Shown here piece by piece: positions 10,056 through 20,022 of a DNA stretch of 64,000 bases; the first letter of the stretch is position 1, and each line of letters opens with the position of its first letter. Location of the stretch: NCBI RefSeq assembly GCF_003601925.1, contig NZ_QZWH01000003.1, positions 1 to 64,000 of the forward strand. The letters are read 5' to 3'. The position numbers and the translations under genes were made by a program. Source of the stretch: Buttiauxella izardii. GTDB taxonomy: Bacteria > Pseudomonadota > Gammaproteobacteria > Enterobacterales > Enterobacteriaceae. The notes under the pieces are model-generated. The model was not told where the DNA came from. It saw only the letters and a list, made by a program, of their open reading frames with translations, and made no database searches.

Positions 10056-11939
10056 TTACATCACCAGACGGCGAATGTCGGCCAGCGTGTTGTTGATGAT
10101 GGTAATAAAGCGCGCACCATCAGCACCGTCGATCACGCGGTGGTCGAAGGAAAGAGACATCGGCATCATCAGACGCGGAGTGAACTCTTTACCATTCCAG
10201 ACCGGCTCGATAGCAGACTTGGAGACACCGAGGATGGCCACTTCCGGCGCGTTAACGATTGGCGCGAAGTGAGTCGTCCCGATACCGCCGAGGCTTGAAA
10301 TGGTGAAGCAACCGCCCTGCATTTCGCCAGCCGTCAACTTGCCATCACGAGCTTTCTTAGAAATCGCCATCAGTTCGCGGGACAGCTCAGAGATGCTCTT
10401 CTTATTCACATCTTTGAAGACCGGAACAACCAGACCGTTTGGCGTATCAACCGCCACACCGATGTTGATGTATTTCTTCAGCGTCAGCTTCTGACCGTCT
10501 TCTGACAAGGAGCTGTTGAAGCGAGGCATCTGCTCAAGAGCCGCAGCAACCGCTTTCATGATGAACACGACAGGCGTGAACTTCACATCCAGCTTACGCT
10601 TGGCCGCTTCGTCGTTCTGCTGCTTACGGAACGCTTCCAGGTCAGTGATATCGGTTTTGTCGAAGTGCGTAACGTGCGGGATCATCACCCAGTTACGGCT
10701 CAGGTTGGCACCAGAGATTTTCTGGATACGGCCCAGTTCAACTTCTTCGATTTCGCCGAACTTGCTGAAATCAACTTTCGGCCATGGCAGCATGCCAGGC
10801 AGACCGCCGCCGGTAGCCGCAGCAGGTGCAGATTCTGCACGCTTAACCGCGTCTTTCACGTAAGCCTGAACGTCTTCGCGCAGGATACGACCTTTACGGC
10901 CAGTCCCTTTCACTTTCGCCAGGTTCACACCGAACTCACGCGCCAGGCGGCGAATCAGTGGGGTGGCGTGAACGTATGCGTCGTTTTCAGCGAATTCAGT
11001 TTTGCCTTCCGCTTTAGCTGGAGCCGCAGCAGTTTTTTGCGCCGCAGCCGCAGGAGCCGGAGCTGCTGCTTCTTGCTTAGCGGCTGGAGCTGGGGCAGCA
11101 CCTTCCACTTCAAAGACCATAATCAGGGAACCGGTAGACACTTTGTCGCCAGTATTGATTTTGATTTCTTTTACAACACCCGCGAACGGAGCCGGGACTT
11201 CCATAGAAGCTTTGTCGCCCTCTACGGTGATCAGTGATTGTTCAGCGGCCACTTTATCGCCCACTTTAACCATCACTTCAGTCACTTCAACTTCGTCACC
11301 GCCGATGTCTGGCACGTTAACTTCTTTCGAGCCAGATGCCGCTGGTGCAGCTGCCGGAGCCGCTTCTGCTTTGGTTTCAGTTGCAGCCGGTGCAGCACCC
11401 GCCACTTCGAAGACCATAATCAGAGAACCGGTAGACACTTTGTCGCCAGTGTTGATTTTGATTTCTTTTACAACGCCTGCGAACGGTGCCGGGACTTCCA
11501 TAGACGCTTTGTCACCTTCAACGGTGATCAGAGACTGTTCTGCTTCTACTTTGTCGCCAACTTTAACCATGATCTCAGTGACTTCAACTTCGTCACCGCC
11601 GATGTCTGGCACGTTCACTTCTTTAGCCGCAGCGGCTGCCGGAGCGGCCGCTGGCGCTGCTTCTTTCTTCTCTTCAGCCGGAGCTGGTGCAGCTTGCGCT
11701 GCACCTTCGGCGGATTCGAAAATCATAACCAGTTTGCCGGTTTCAACTTTGTCACCTACCGCAACTTTGATCTCTTTGACCACGCCTGCTTGCGGAGAAG
11801 GGACTTCCATTGAAGCCTTGTCACCTTCCACGGAGATAATGGACTGGTCAACTTCAACCTTATCGCCCACTTTCACCATGATTTCGGTCACTTCAACTTC
11901 GTCTGCACCGATGTCCGGCACGTTGATTTCGATAGCCAT
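10056..11939 (-). CDS. aceF: Pyruvate dehydrogenase E2, dihydrolipoamide acetyltransferase
   Basis: The core of the PDH complex, transferring acetyl from lipoyl arms to CoA. The protein has 627 residues. Three lipoyl domains carry the lysines of GDKASME at 41, 144 and 243, joined by Ala/Pro-rich linkers; a peripheral-subunit-binding domain spans about 323-360; the C-terminal catalytic domain has His600 and Asp604 ([11 protein letters not shown]). Lipoyl domains 2 and 3 are almost identical, unlike domain 1. It starts 15 bp after aceE ends and shares its transcript, under PdhR control at the promoter before pdhR. Confidence 0.97.
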   Translation of the reverse strand: MAIEINVPDIGADEVEVTEIMVKVGDKVEVDQSIISVEGDKASMEVPSPQAGVVKEIKVAVGDKVETGKLVMIFESAEGAAQAAPAPAEEKKEAAPAAAPAAAAAKEVNVPDIGGDEVEVTEIMVKVGDKVEAEQSLITVEGDKASMEVPAPFAGVVKEIKINTGDKVSTGSLIMVFEVAGAAPAATETKAEAAPAAAPAASGSKEVNVPDIGGDEVEVTEVMVKVGDKVAAEQSLITVEGDKASMEVPAPFAGVVKEIKINTGDKVSTGSLIMVFEVEGAAPAPAAKQEAAAPAPAAAAQKTAAAPAKAEGKTEFAENDAYVHATPLIRRLAREFGVNLAKVKGTGRKGRILREDVQAYVKDAVKRAESAPAAATGGGLPGMLPWPKVDFSKFGEIEEVELGRIQKISGANLSRNWVMIPHVTHFDKTDITDLEAFRKQQNDEAAKRKLDVKFTPVVFIMKAVAAALEQMPRFNSSLSEDGQKLTLKKYINIGVAVDTPNGLVVPVFKDVNKKSISELSRELMAISKKARDGKLTAGEMQGGCFTISSLGGIGTTHFAPIVNAPEVAILGVSKSAIEPVWNGKEFTPRLMMPMSLSFDHRVIDGADGARFITIINNTLADIRRLVM

Positions 11940-11954
11940 TTTATTCTTTACCTC

Positions 11955-14618
11955 TTATGCCAGACGCGGGTTGACTTTATCTGCATCGATGTTGAATTTG
12001 GTGATAGCGTCTGCCACCACTTTCTTATCGATTTCGCCACGTTTAGCCAATTCGCCAAGTGCTGCAACAACCACGTAAGATGCGTCCACTTCGAAGTGGT
12101 GACGCAGGTTTTCGCGGCTGTCTGAACGACCGAAGCCATCAGTACCCAGTACGCGGTAATCGCTTGCCGGGATGAAGTTACGGATCTGCTCAGCGAACAG
12201 TTTCATATAGTCAGTAGATGCCACAGCTGGTGCATCACTCAGGATCTGAGCAACGTACGGTACGCGTGGTTCAGCAGTTGGGTGCAGCATGTTCCAGCGC
12301 TCACAATCCTGGCCATCACGCGCCAGTTCAGTGAAGGAAGTTACGCTGAAGACATCAGAGCCAACGCCGTAGTCTTTCGCCAGGATCTGCGCTGCTTCAC
12401 GTACGTGACGCAGGATAGAACCCGAGCCCATCAGCTGAACTTTACCTTTGCTACCTTCAACTGTTTCCAGTTTGTAGATACCTTTACGGATGCCTTCTTC
12501 CGCGCCTTCTGGCATGGCTGGCATGTGGTAGTTTTCGTTCAGCGTGGTGATGTAGTAGTAAATGTTCTCTTGCGCTTCACCGTACATACGCACCAGGCCG
12601 TCATGCATGATGACTGCAACTTCGTAAGCGTAAGCGGGATCATAAGAGATACAGTTAGGGATAGTCAGAGACTGAATATGGCTGTGACCATCTTCGTGCT
12701 GCAGACCTTCACCGTTCAGAGTGGTACGACCGGAAGTCCCGCCGACCAGGAAGCCACGCGCCTGTTGGTCACCCGCTGCCCAGCACAGGTCGCCGATACG
12801 CTGGAAACCGAACATGGAGTAGTAGATGTAGAACGGGATCATTGGCAGATCGTTGGTGCTGTAAGAAGTCGCCGCCGCCAGCCAGGATGAACCTGCGCCC
12901 AGCTCGTTGATACCTTCTTGCAGAATCTGGCCTTTCTCGTCTTCTTTATAGTAAGCAACCTGCTCACGGTCCTGCGGGGTATACTGCTGGCCGTTCGGGC
13001 TGTAAATACCAATCTGACGGAACAGACCTTCCATACCGAAAGTACGCGCTTCATCGGCAATGATTGGAACCAGACGGTCTTTGATAGACGGGTTCTTCAG
13101 CATCACGTTCAGGGCACGAACGAAAGCGATAGTGGTGGAGATTTCTTTGTTCTGCTCTTCTAACAGAGAGCTGAAATCAGCCAGGGTAGGCATTTCCAGT
13201 TTCTCGGTGAATTTTGGCAGGCGAGTCGGCAGGTAGCCGTTCAGTTTTTCGCGCTGGCCATGCAGATATTTGTGCTCTTCGCTGCCTTCTTCAAACTTGA
13301 TGTATGGCAGTTTTTCGATTTCAGCATCGGTCACAGGCACATTGAAACGGTCACGCACATAACGCACGCCGTCCATGTTCATTTTCTTAACCTGGTGAGC
13401 GATGTTTTTACCTTCGGCAGTTTCACCCATGCCATAACCTTTAACGGTATGAGCCAGGATGACAGTTGCTTTGCCTTTGGTTTCTTGAGCATTTCTCAGT
13501 GCAGCGTAGATTTTCTTAGGATCGTGGCCGCCACGGTTCAGAGCCCAAATCTCGTCGTCGGACATATCTTTAACCAGTGCAGCAGTTTCTGGATATTTAC
13601 CGAAGAAGTGCTCACGAACGTAGGCACCGTTTTTGGATTTGAAGGTCTGGTAGTCGCCGTCAACGGTTTCGCCCATCAGCTGCAACAGCTTACCGCTGGT
13701 GTCTTTACGCAGCAGTTCGTCCCAACGAGAACCCCAAATCACTTTGATCACGTTCCAGCCAGCGCCCGCGAAGATGCCTTCCAGTTCGTTAATGATTTTG
13801 CCGTTACCGGTGACTGGGCCGTCCAGACGCTGGAGGTTACAGTTGATGATGAAGCACAGGTTGTCCAGTTTTTCACGGGTTGCGATAGTGATCGCACCTT
13901 TAGATTCTGGCTCATCCATTTCACCGTCGCCCAGGAATGCGTAAACGCGCTGTGCGGAGGTGTCTTTCAGGCCACGGTGTTCCAGGTATTTCTGGAATTT
14001 AGCCTGATAGATTGCACCGATTGGACCCAGACCCATTGATACGGTCGGGAACTGCCAGAATTCAGGCATCAATTTCGGGTGCGGATAAGAGGACAGACCA
14101 TTACCGTGAACTTCCTGACGGAAATTGTTCATCTGCTCTTCGGTCAGGCGGCCTTCAAGGAAAGCACGTGCGTAAACGCCTGGGGAGATGTGGCCCTGGA
14201 AGTAAACCAGATCGCCGCCGTCTTTCTCGTTGCGTGCGCGGAAGAAGTGGTTGAAACACACGTCATACACGGTTGCAGAAGACTGGAAAGAGGACATATG
14301 GCCGCCCAGATCGAGGTCTTTTTTAGACGCACGCAGGACGGTCATGATGGCGTTCCAACGGATAGCAGAACGAATACGGCGTTCCAGCTCCAGATTCCCC
14401 GGGTATTCCGGTTCATCTTCAACGGCGATGGAGTTTACGTACTGGCGGGCAGCAGAACCTTCTGCAACTTTTACTCCACCTTTACGGGCTTCGCTCAGTA
14501 ACTGATCAATCAGGTACTGTGCGCGCTCAACACCTTCTTCACGGATGACCGATTCGATCGCCTGTTGCCAGTCGCGAGTTTCGATCGGATCCACGTCATT
14601 TGGGAAACGTTCTGACAT
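11955..14618 (-). CDS. aceE: Pyruvate dehydrogenase E1 component
   Basis: The thiamine-diphosphate enzyme that decarboxylates pyruvate and reductively acetylates the E2 lipoyl groups. It is 887 residues, the E. coli length, of the homodimeric E1 type. The ThDP/Mg motif GDGEMDEPESKG with the downstream NCNLQ (about residues 230-262) is intact. The N-terminus MSERFPNDVDPIETRDW matches E. coli; GGGAGG precedes the ATG. It lies downstream of pdhR with a 149-bp gap, as in the E. coli pdhR-aceEF-lpd layout. Confidence 0.97.
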   Translation of the reverse strand: MSERFPNDVDPIETRDWQQAIESVIREEGVERAQYLIDQLLSEARKGGVKVAEGSAARQYVNSIAVEDEPEYPGNLELERRIRSAIRWNAIMTVLRASKKDLDLGGHMSSFQSSATVYDVCFNHFFRARNEKDGGDLVYFQGHISPGVYARAFLEGRLTEEQMNNFRQEVHGNGLSSYPHPKLMPEFWQFPTVSMGLGPIGAIYQAKFQKYLEHRGLKDTSAQRVYAFLGDGEMDEPESKGAITIATREKLDNLCFIINCNLQRLDGPVTGNGKIINELEGIFAGAGWNVIKVIWGSRWDELLRKDTSGKLLQLMGETVDGDYQTFKSKNGAYVREHFFGKYPETAALVKDMSDDEIWALNRGGHDPKKIYAALRNAQETKGKATVILAHTVKGYGMGETAEGKNIAHQVKKMNMDGVRYVRDRFNVPVTDAEIEKLPYIKFEEGSEEHKYLHGQREKLNGYLPTRLPKFTEKLEMPTLADFSSLLEEQNKEISTTIAFVRALNVMLKNPSIKDRLVPIIADEARTFGMEGLFRQIGIYSPNGQQYTPQDREQVAYYKEDEKGQILQEGINELGAGSSWLAAATSYSTNDLPMIPFYIYYSMFGFQRIGDLCWAAGDQQARGFLVGGTSGRTTLNGEGLQHEDGHSHIQSLTIPNCISYDPAYAYEVAVIMHDGLVRMYGEAQENIYYYITTLNENYHMPAMPEGAEEGIRKGIYKLETVEGSKGKVQLMGSGSILRHVREAAQILAKDYGVGSDVFSVTSFTELARDGQDCERWNMLHPTAEPRVPYVAQILSDAPAVASTDYMKLFAEQIRNFIPASDYRVLGTDGFGRSDSRENLRHHFEVDASYVVVAALGELAKRGEIDKKVVADAITKFNIDADKVNPRLA

Positions 14619-14767
14619 GGGAGGTATTCCTTATCTGTGTCTAATACGTTGATTATCTGGAACCTGTCCCATTGTGCTTTCCTTGAAAAAACACAATAAG
14701 ACAGGTTCTGCGTTTAGTTGCCGCGCTCTAAAAATTGGCGCTTTTGAGAACCTGAAATTTCAGACTC

Positions 14768-15532
14768 TTATTCCTTACGTTGCTGTAAGCGCCGCAGAGA
14801 ACGTTCTCGACGACTCTGTTCGCGGCTGCGATCCAGCAATATTTCTTCGATAAATGCCAGGTGACGGTGCGACGCTTCGCGCGCCTGCTCCGGTTGGCGA
14901 GCCATAATCGCCGCAAAAATGCTGGCGCGATGGCTGCTCACTTGCGCCAGCATTTCACGGCGCGCGTAGAGCAATTCAAAATTCTGACGAACGTTTTGTT
15001 CGAGCATCGGTGACATACAGCGCAACAAGTGTAGTAGCACAACGTTGTGAGCGGCTTCTGTCACGGCGATTTGATACTGCATAACAGCATCGGATTCAGC
15101 ATCCAGGTCGCCGGACTCTTGCGCTTGTTGAATCGCAACATGGCAATCGCCAATGCGTTTGAGATCTTCGTCCGTACCACGCAATGCAGCGTAATAAGCA
15201 GCGATACCTTCAAGTGCGTGGCGGGTTTCAAGCAGATCAAACTGGGATTCAGGATGGTCAGACAGCAGTTCGACCAGCGGGTCGCTTAAACTTTGCCAAA
15301 GACTGTTTTGGACAAAAGTACCGCCGCCCTGACGACGGAGCAGGAGCCCTTTCGCTTCGAGACGTTGAATCGCCTCGCGTAGTGAAGGACGAGAAACGTC
15401 GAATTGTTTAGCCAATTCGCGCTCTGGTGGGAGTTTTTCGCCGGGACGCAAGGTTCCCTCGAGGATGAGAAACTCCAACTGCTGCTCAATCACATCGGAT
15501 AGTTTTGGTTGGCGGATTTTGCTGTAGGCCAT
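14768..15532 (-). CDS. pdhR: PdhR, pyruvate-responsive repressor (GntR/FadR family)
   Basis: A 254-residue FadR-type GntR regulator, the E. coli length. The N-terminal winged helix covers about residues 10-75 ([23 protein letters not shown]), followed by an all-helical FCD effector domain. In E. coli, pyruvate releases PdhR from DNA, inducing pdhR-aceEF-lpd and the respiratory genes ndh and cyoABCDE. A perfect PdhR operator lies 33 bp upstream of its start, so autoregulation is conserved. It is divergent from aroP across 552 bp. Confidence 0.96.
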   Translation of the reverse strand: MAYSKIRQPKLSDVIEQQLEFLILEGTLRPGEKLPPERELAKQFDVSRPSLREAIQRLEAKGLLLRRQGGGTFVQNSLWQSLSDPLVELLSDHPESQFDLLETRHALEGIAAYYAALRGTDEDLKRIGDCHVAIQQAQESGDLDAESDAVMQYQIAVTEAAHNVVLLHLLRCMSPMLEQNVRQNFELLYARREMLAQVSSHRASIFAAIMARQPEQAREASHRHLAFIEEILLDRSREQSRRERSLRRLQQRKE

Positions 15533-16084
15533 GTGTTCCCTATATCTGCCATTAGCCTGTAGTCAATTGGTATGACCAATTTCACATTCTTGACGCTAAA
15601 GTAACAAAGTATTCACCTTCTGTCCATATTGGTTTTGATTGAAATCATTAAACCCGGCACATTTTAACAACATTACAGAAATGACGTTTCAAAGCTGTAA
15701 CTTTGCACAAATGTCACATTTACTCACACCCGAACGCATTTAACGTTTACGAAACAGCAAAAAGTGCTCTTTCTTGCAAATTGAACCGATTCATCAGTTT
15801 AAAATATGAATATTAATTCAACGATGTCGCTTAAATTGAATGAATAACGCGCGAAATAAATAACGTGATCGATCTGACGATTGATTTCTTTTTATTCAAC
15901 TCGTCACGAGAAGAATAGAAAGCAGGTGCAAACACTGGCGCTTACCACTATTCTTTGCGCTGCGGTAGTCCACTACGCAAAATACTGGAATTAAAAACCG
16001 TAAAATAAATACTACACATTACGGAATTACAAACTTACAGAGGCGCAGTCAGCGCCCTGAAAATAACCACACACGAGGTTAAAG
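15533..16084. other. pdhR-aroP divergent intergenic region
   Basis: This 552-bp A/T-rich stretch has no convincing ORF. It holds the PdhR operator at its left end and the promoters of pdhR (leftward) and aroP (rightward). Between about 15690 and 15725 are loose TGTAA/TTTAC half-sites that could be TyrR boxes for aroP, but no full TGTAAA-N6-TTTACA is present. TTTGCG and CGCAAA near 15954-15981 can form a hairpin in the aroP leader. I see no small-RNA gene that I can name. Confidence 0.6.
15565..15581. promoter_or_regulatory. PdhR operator
   Basis: AATTGGTatgACCAATT is a perfect 7-bp dyad around a 3-bp centre and fits the published PdhR consensus ATTGGTnnnACCAAT. It lies 33-49 bp before the pdhR start codon, where it would overlap the promoter or transcription start. 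Confidence 0.92.
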
Positions 16085-17443
16085 ATGGAACAAGGCGACA
16101 CGCTTAAACGCGGCCTTAAAAACCGCCATATCCAGCTCATCGCGCTGGGTGGAGCAATTGGGACAGGCCTGTTTCTGGGCAGTGCGTCTGTTATTCAATC
16201 TGCCGGACCAGGGATTATTCTGGGTTATGCGATTGCAGGTTTTATCGCCTTTCTGATCATGCGTCAGCTGGGCGAAATGGTGGTTGAAGAGCCTGTTGCG
16301 GGTTCATTTAGCCACTTTGCTTATAAATACTGGGGCGGTTTCGCTGGTTTCGCCTCTGGCTGGAACTACTGGGTGCTGTATGTATTAGTTGCCATGGCTG
16401 AATTGACCGCCGTCGGTAAATACATTCAGTTTTGGTATCCGGAAATCCCAACCTGGGCTTCTGCTGCGGTCTTCTTCGTCGTGATCAACGCCATCAACCT
16501 CACTAACGTAAAAGTGTTCGGTGAGATGGAGTTCTGGTTCGCGATCATTAAAGTCGTTGCCGTTGTTGCCATGATTGTGTTTGGTGCCTGGTTGCTGTTC
16601 AGCGACCACGCAGGCCCACAGGCGACTGTGCGTAACCTTTGGGAACAAGGCGGATTCTTGCCACACGGCTTTACCGGCCTGGTGATGATGATGGCCATTA
16701 TCATGTTCTCCTTCGGTGGGCTTGAGCTGGTAGGGATTACCGCTGCGGAAGCAGACAACCCACAGGTGAGCATTCCTAAAGCAACCAACCAGGTTATTTA
16801 CCGTATTCTGATTTTCTATGTGGGTTCCCTGGCGGTGCTGCTGTCTCTGATGCCGTGGACTCGTGTCACTGCGGACACCAGCCCGTTCGTGCTTATCTTC
16901 CACGAGTTGGGTGATACTTTCGTTGCTAACGCACTTAACGTTGTGGTTCTGACTGCGGCGCTGTCTGTTTATAACAGCTGCGTTTACTGCAACAGCCGTA
17001 TGCTGTTCGGCCTGGCTCAACAAGGCAACGCGCCGAAAGCCCTGCAAAAAGTCGATAAGCGTGGCGTTCCGGTTAACACCATTCTGGTCTCTGCGCTGTT
17101 CACCGCGTTGTGTGTCCTGATCAACTACTTAGCACCAGCAGAAGCTTTCGGCCTGCTGATGGCGCTGGTGGTATCCGCACTGGTGATCAACTGGGCGATG
17201 ATTAGCCTCGCGCACATCAAGTTCCGTCGCGCGAAAGAACAGCAAGGTGTGAAAACGCGCTTCCCTGCTCTGTTCTATCCGTTGGGTAACTATGTCTGCC
17301 TGCTGTTCATGGCGGCAGTGCTGGTTATCATGGCGATGACGCCTGGCATGGCCATCTCCGTATGGCTGATTCCTGTCTGGGTGGTGATCCTCGGCATTGG
17401 TTACGCCATCAAACAGAAGAATCTGAAAAGCGTTAAAGCTTAA
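16085..17443 (+). CDS. aroP: Aromatic amino acid permease AroP
   Basis: An inner-membrane APC-superfamily proton symporter for phenylalanine, tyrosine and tryptophan. The 452 residues form about 12 hydrophobic segments. The N-terminus (MEQGDTLKRGLKNRHIQLIALGGAIGTGLFLGSA) carries the conserved GAIGTGLF substrate-binding turn of the amino-acid transporter family in TM1. The ATG follows an ACGAGG-type site. Location next to pdhR in divergent orientation matches E. coli aroP, which favours this over PheP. A strong terminator follows. Confidence 0.95.
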   Translation: MEQGDTLKRGLKNRHIQLIALGGAIGTGLFLGSASVIQSAGPGIILGYAIAGFIAFLIMRQLGEMVVEEPVAGSFSHFAYKYWGGFAGFASGWNYWVLYVLVAMAELTAVGKYIQFWYPEIPTWASAAVFFVVINAINLTNVKVFGEMEFWFAIIKVVAVVAMIVFGAWLLFSDHAGPQATVRNLWEQGGFLPHGFTGLVMMMAIIMFSFGGLELVGITAAEADNPQVSIPKATNQVIYRILIFYVGSLAVLLSLMPWTRVTADTSPFVLIFHELGDTFVANALNVVVLTAALSVYNSCVYCNSRMLFGLAQQGNAPKALQKVDKRGVPVNTILVSALFTALCVLINYLAPAEAFGLLMALVVSALVINWAMISLAHIKFRRAKEQQGVKTRFPALFYPLGNYVCLLFMAAVLVIMAMTPGMAISVWLIPVWVVILGIGYAIKQKNLKSVKA

Positions 17444-17459
17444 GTTTCTCTGCTGCTAA

Positions 17460-17500
17460 AAAGCGCCCCGGTGAGCAAAACTCGCCGGGGCGCTTTGTTA
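17460..17500 (+). terminator. Terminator after aroP
   Basis: A 16-bp stem (17460-17475 with 17481-17496, one G-T pair) has core AAAGCGCCCCGG/CCGGGGCGCTTT. It lies 17 bp after the aroP stop, and the stem ends in CTTTGTT. Confidence 0.88.
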
Positions 17501-17619
17501 TCTGGTTCACACTTCTTTGACAATGACAGAATTGTCCATCCCTGCAACGAATTACAGACACGCAATTAATCTCAAAGCGCTCAATACTCTTGTCCATATT
17601 CTGGTCAGGAGCATTTCCA

Positions 17620-19020
17620 ATGGAAAGCGGCAAATTATCAATTAAAGAAAAGATTGGCTACGGAATGGGTGACGCCGGGTGCAACATCATCTTTGGCGCC
17701 ATTATGTTGTTTGTTAACTATTTTTATACCGACATCTTTGGCCTGGCCCCGGCTTTGGTAGGGGTTATGCTACTTTCCATCCGGGTAATCGATGCGGTAA
17801 CCGATCCTATTATGGGGGCGATTGCAGACAGAACTCAGTCGCGCTGGGGGCGTTTTCGTCCATGGATTTTGTGGATGGCGGCTCCTTTTGCCTTCTTCAG
17901 TTACCTGATGTTTACCACGCCGGACTGGGCCTATAGCAGCAAAGTTATCTATGCCTTCGTCACTTACTTCCTGCTTTCATTAACCTACACCGCGATCAAC
18001 ATTCCTTATTGCTCATTGGGCAGCGTGATAACCAACGACCCAAAAGAGCGCGTGGCCTGCCAGTCGTATCGCTTTGTGATGGTTGGTATCGCAACGCTGA
18101 TTCTCTCGCTTTCCCTACTGCCGATGGTTGACTGGTTTGGCGGCGGCGACAAAGCCAAAGGCTACCAAATGGCGATGGGCGTGCTGGCAGTACTCGGCAT
18201 GTTCATGTTCCTGTTCTGCTTCACGACGGTCAGAGAACGTGTTCGCCCGGCGGTGCCCAGCAACGACGACTTAAAAGCAGATTTGAAAGATGTGTGGAAA
18301 AACGACCAGTGGGTGCGCATCCTGCTGCTGACGTTATGCAACGTCTGCCCAGGGTTTATCCGCATGGCGGCAACCATGTATTACGTCACCTGGGTGATGG
18401 GCCAAAGCACCAGTTTCGCCACAATGTTTATCAGCCTCGGCGTGGTTGGCATGATGGGCGGCAGCATGTTGGCAAAAGTGCTGACCGACCGTATCTGCAA
18501 ACTGAAAGTGTTCTTCTGGACCAACATCGTGCTGGCGATTTTCTCCTGCGGTTTCTACTTCCTCGACCCGCACGCCACCACGCTGATTGTGGTGATGTAC
18601 TTCCTGCTTAACATCCTGCACCAAATCCCGTCGCCGCTGCACTGGTCGCTGATGGCTGACGTTGACGACTACGGCGAGTGGAAAACCGGTAAACGCATCA
18701 CCGGTATCAGCTTCTCGGGCAACTTGTTCTTCCTGAAATTAGGGCTGGCGATTGCCGGTGCGATGGTCGGCTTCCTGCTTTCCTGGTACGGTTACGACGC
18801 GGGCGCAAAACAGCAAAGTGCAGAATCCATTAACGGTATTGTGATGCTGTTTACCATCATTCCAGGCGTTGGGTATCTGATTACCGCAGGTGTGGTGCGT
18901 CTGCTGAAAGTCGACAGTGAAACGATGCGTCGCATTCAGGCCGACCTTGAAAAGCGCCGTAATAACTACCGCGAACTCAATGAATATCACGACAGCAAAC
19001 CTGTTGAAGCCAAACTTTAA
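17620..19020 (+). CDS. GPH-family (MelB-like) glycoside:cation symporter
   Basis: A 466-residue inner-membrane sugar symporter of the glycoside-pentoside-hexuronide family, with about 12 hydrophobic segments. The N-terminal signature RVIDAVTDPIMGAIADRTQSRWG contains the conserved acidic residues used for cation coupling. It looks most like the XynP/YagG/YicJ group, which carry xylosides or arabinosides. The start at ATG 17620 is preceded by AGGAG; the 10-residue upstream extension is not. The GH43 gene follows after 9 bp, so both form one operon for taking up and splitting short plant oligosaccharides. No regulator gene is adjacent. E. coli has aroP next to ampE with nothing between. Confidence 0.88.
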   Translation: MESGKLSIKEKIGYGMGDAGCNIIFGAIMLFVNYFYTDIFGLAPALVGVMLLSIRVIDAVTDPIMGAIADRTQSRWGRFRPWILWMAAPFAFFSYLMFTTPDWAYSSKVIYAFVTYFLLSLTYTAINIPYCSLGSVITNDPKERVACQSYRFVMVGIATLILSLSLLPMVDWFGGGDKAKGYQMAMGVLAVLGMFMFLFCFTTVRERVRPAVPSNDDLKADLKDVWKNDQWVRILLLTLCNVCPGFIRMAATMYYVTWVMGQSTSFATMFISLGVVGMMGGSMLAKVLTDRICKLKVFFWTNIVLAIFSCGFYFLDPHATTLIVVMYFLLNILHQIPSPLHWSLMADVDDYGEWKTGKRITGISFSGNLFFLKLGLAIAGAMVGFLLSWYGYDAGAKQQSAESINGIVMLFTIIPGVGYLITAGVVRLLKVDSETMRRIQADLEKRRNNYRELNEYHDSKPVEAKL

Positions 19021-19029
19021 GGAGGCGTT

Positions 19030-19986
19030 ATGAACCAGGAGCAATGGCCGAATCCATTTATTGAACAGCGTGCTGACCCGTTTATTTTGCAGCATGGCAA
19101 CGGTTACTACTTTATTGCGTCAGTGCCGGAGTACGACAGGCTTGAGATTCGTTACGCGGAAACGTTAAGCGAATTGCCAAACGCGCAGCCAACCGTGGTG
19201 TGGCGCAAGCCAGAAAGCGGCCCAATGAGCAAACTGATTTGGGCACCGGAACTGCATCATATCGACGGCAAGTGGTACATCTATTTTGCCGCCACACATA
19301 CGCAGGATCTGGATCATCTCAATATGTTCCAGCACCGGATGTTTGCGCTGGAATGCACAGACGCCAATCCGTTAACCGGAAAATGGGTCGAAAAAGGCCA
19401 GGTTAAAACGCAGTTCGATAGCTTCTGTCTGGATGCCACGACTTTCCATCATCAAGGGAAACAGTGGTATTTGTGGGCACAGAAAGCCCCCAATATAGAC
19501 GGTAATTCCAATATCTATCTTGCCGAACTGGAAACGCCGTGGGCAATAAAAGGCCAACCGGTGATGTTGAGCAAGCCAGAGCTGGACTGGGAATGCAGAG
19601 GGTTTCTGGTTAACGAAGGGCCAGCGGTGGTGGTTCATGGCGATAAACTGTTTGTCAGCTACTCCGCCAGCGCTACCGACGAAAACTACTGTATTGGCTT
19701 GTTATGGATAGATCTGGAAGCGGACCCAACCAACGCGGCTAACTGGCATAAATCGCCTCAGCCGGTGTTTACCACCAGTTATGAAAACAAGCAGTTTGGG
19801 CCGGGCCATAACAGCTTCACCAAAACCAAAGACGGGAAAGATGTGCTGGTGTATCACGCGCGCAATTACACCGAAATTGAAGGCGATCCGCTGTATGACC
19901 CGAATCGCCATACGCGCCTGAAAACTCTGGAATGGGACGAAAACGGTATGCCAGTGTTTGGCATACCGCCTGCTGATAACCGCTAA
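19030..19986 (+). CDS. Glycoside hydrolase family 43 (probable alpha-L-arabinofuranosidase or beta-xylosidase)
   Basis: A 318-residue five-bladed-propeller enzyme. The GH43 catalytic triad is visible: Asp16 (RADPF, general base), Asp135 (FCLDATTF, pKa modulator) and Glu196 (NEGPAV, general acid). His260 in FGPGHNSF is the central cation-site residue. There is no signal peptide, so it acts in the cytoplasm on sugars brought in by the adjacent GPH symporter. GGAGGC precedes the ATG. GH43 members with NEGP motifs are often arabinofuranosidases, but substrate cannot be settled from sequence alone; xylobiose is the alternative. Confidence 0.88.
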   Translation: MNQEQWPNPFIEQRADPFILQHGNGYYFIASVPEYDRLEIRYAETLSELPNAQPTVVWRKPESGPMSKLIWAPELHHIDGKWYIYFAATHTQDLDHLNMFQHRMFALECTDANPLTGKWVEKGQVKTQFDSFCLDATTFHHQGKQWYLWAQKAPNIDGNSNIYLAELETPWAIKGQPVMLSKPELDWECRGFLVNEGPAVVVHGDKLFVSYSASATDENYCIGLLWIDLEADPTNAANWHKSPQPVFTTSYENKQFGPGHNSFTKTKDGKDVLVYHARNYTEIEGDPLYDPNRHTRLKTLEWDENGMPVFGIPPADNR

Positions 19987-19994
19987 CTTAACGC

Positions 19995-20022
19995 GGCACT
20001 CTGGCGATTAAACCAGGGTGCC
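19995..20022. terminator. Stem-loop at the GH43/ampE convergent ends
   Basis: GGCACTCTGG (19995-20004) pairs with CCAGGGTGCC (20013-20022) with one G-T pair and an 8-nt loop. It lies 9 bp after the GH43 stop and overlaps the last five codons of ampE. There is no T run, so any terminator role is uncertain. Confidence 0.4.

Noticed and set aside
11002-12078. 358-codon open frame on the plus strand across aceF
   Set aside because: It is antisense to the lipoyl domains of AceF, and its Ala/Ser/Thr-rich product mirrors the repeated AceF codons. The minus-strand gene is certain.
15690-15725. TyrR boxes upstream of aroP
   Set aside because: TGTAA and TTTAC half-sites are present, but not at the spacing of TGTAAA-N6-TTTACA, so I did not list them as a feature.
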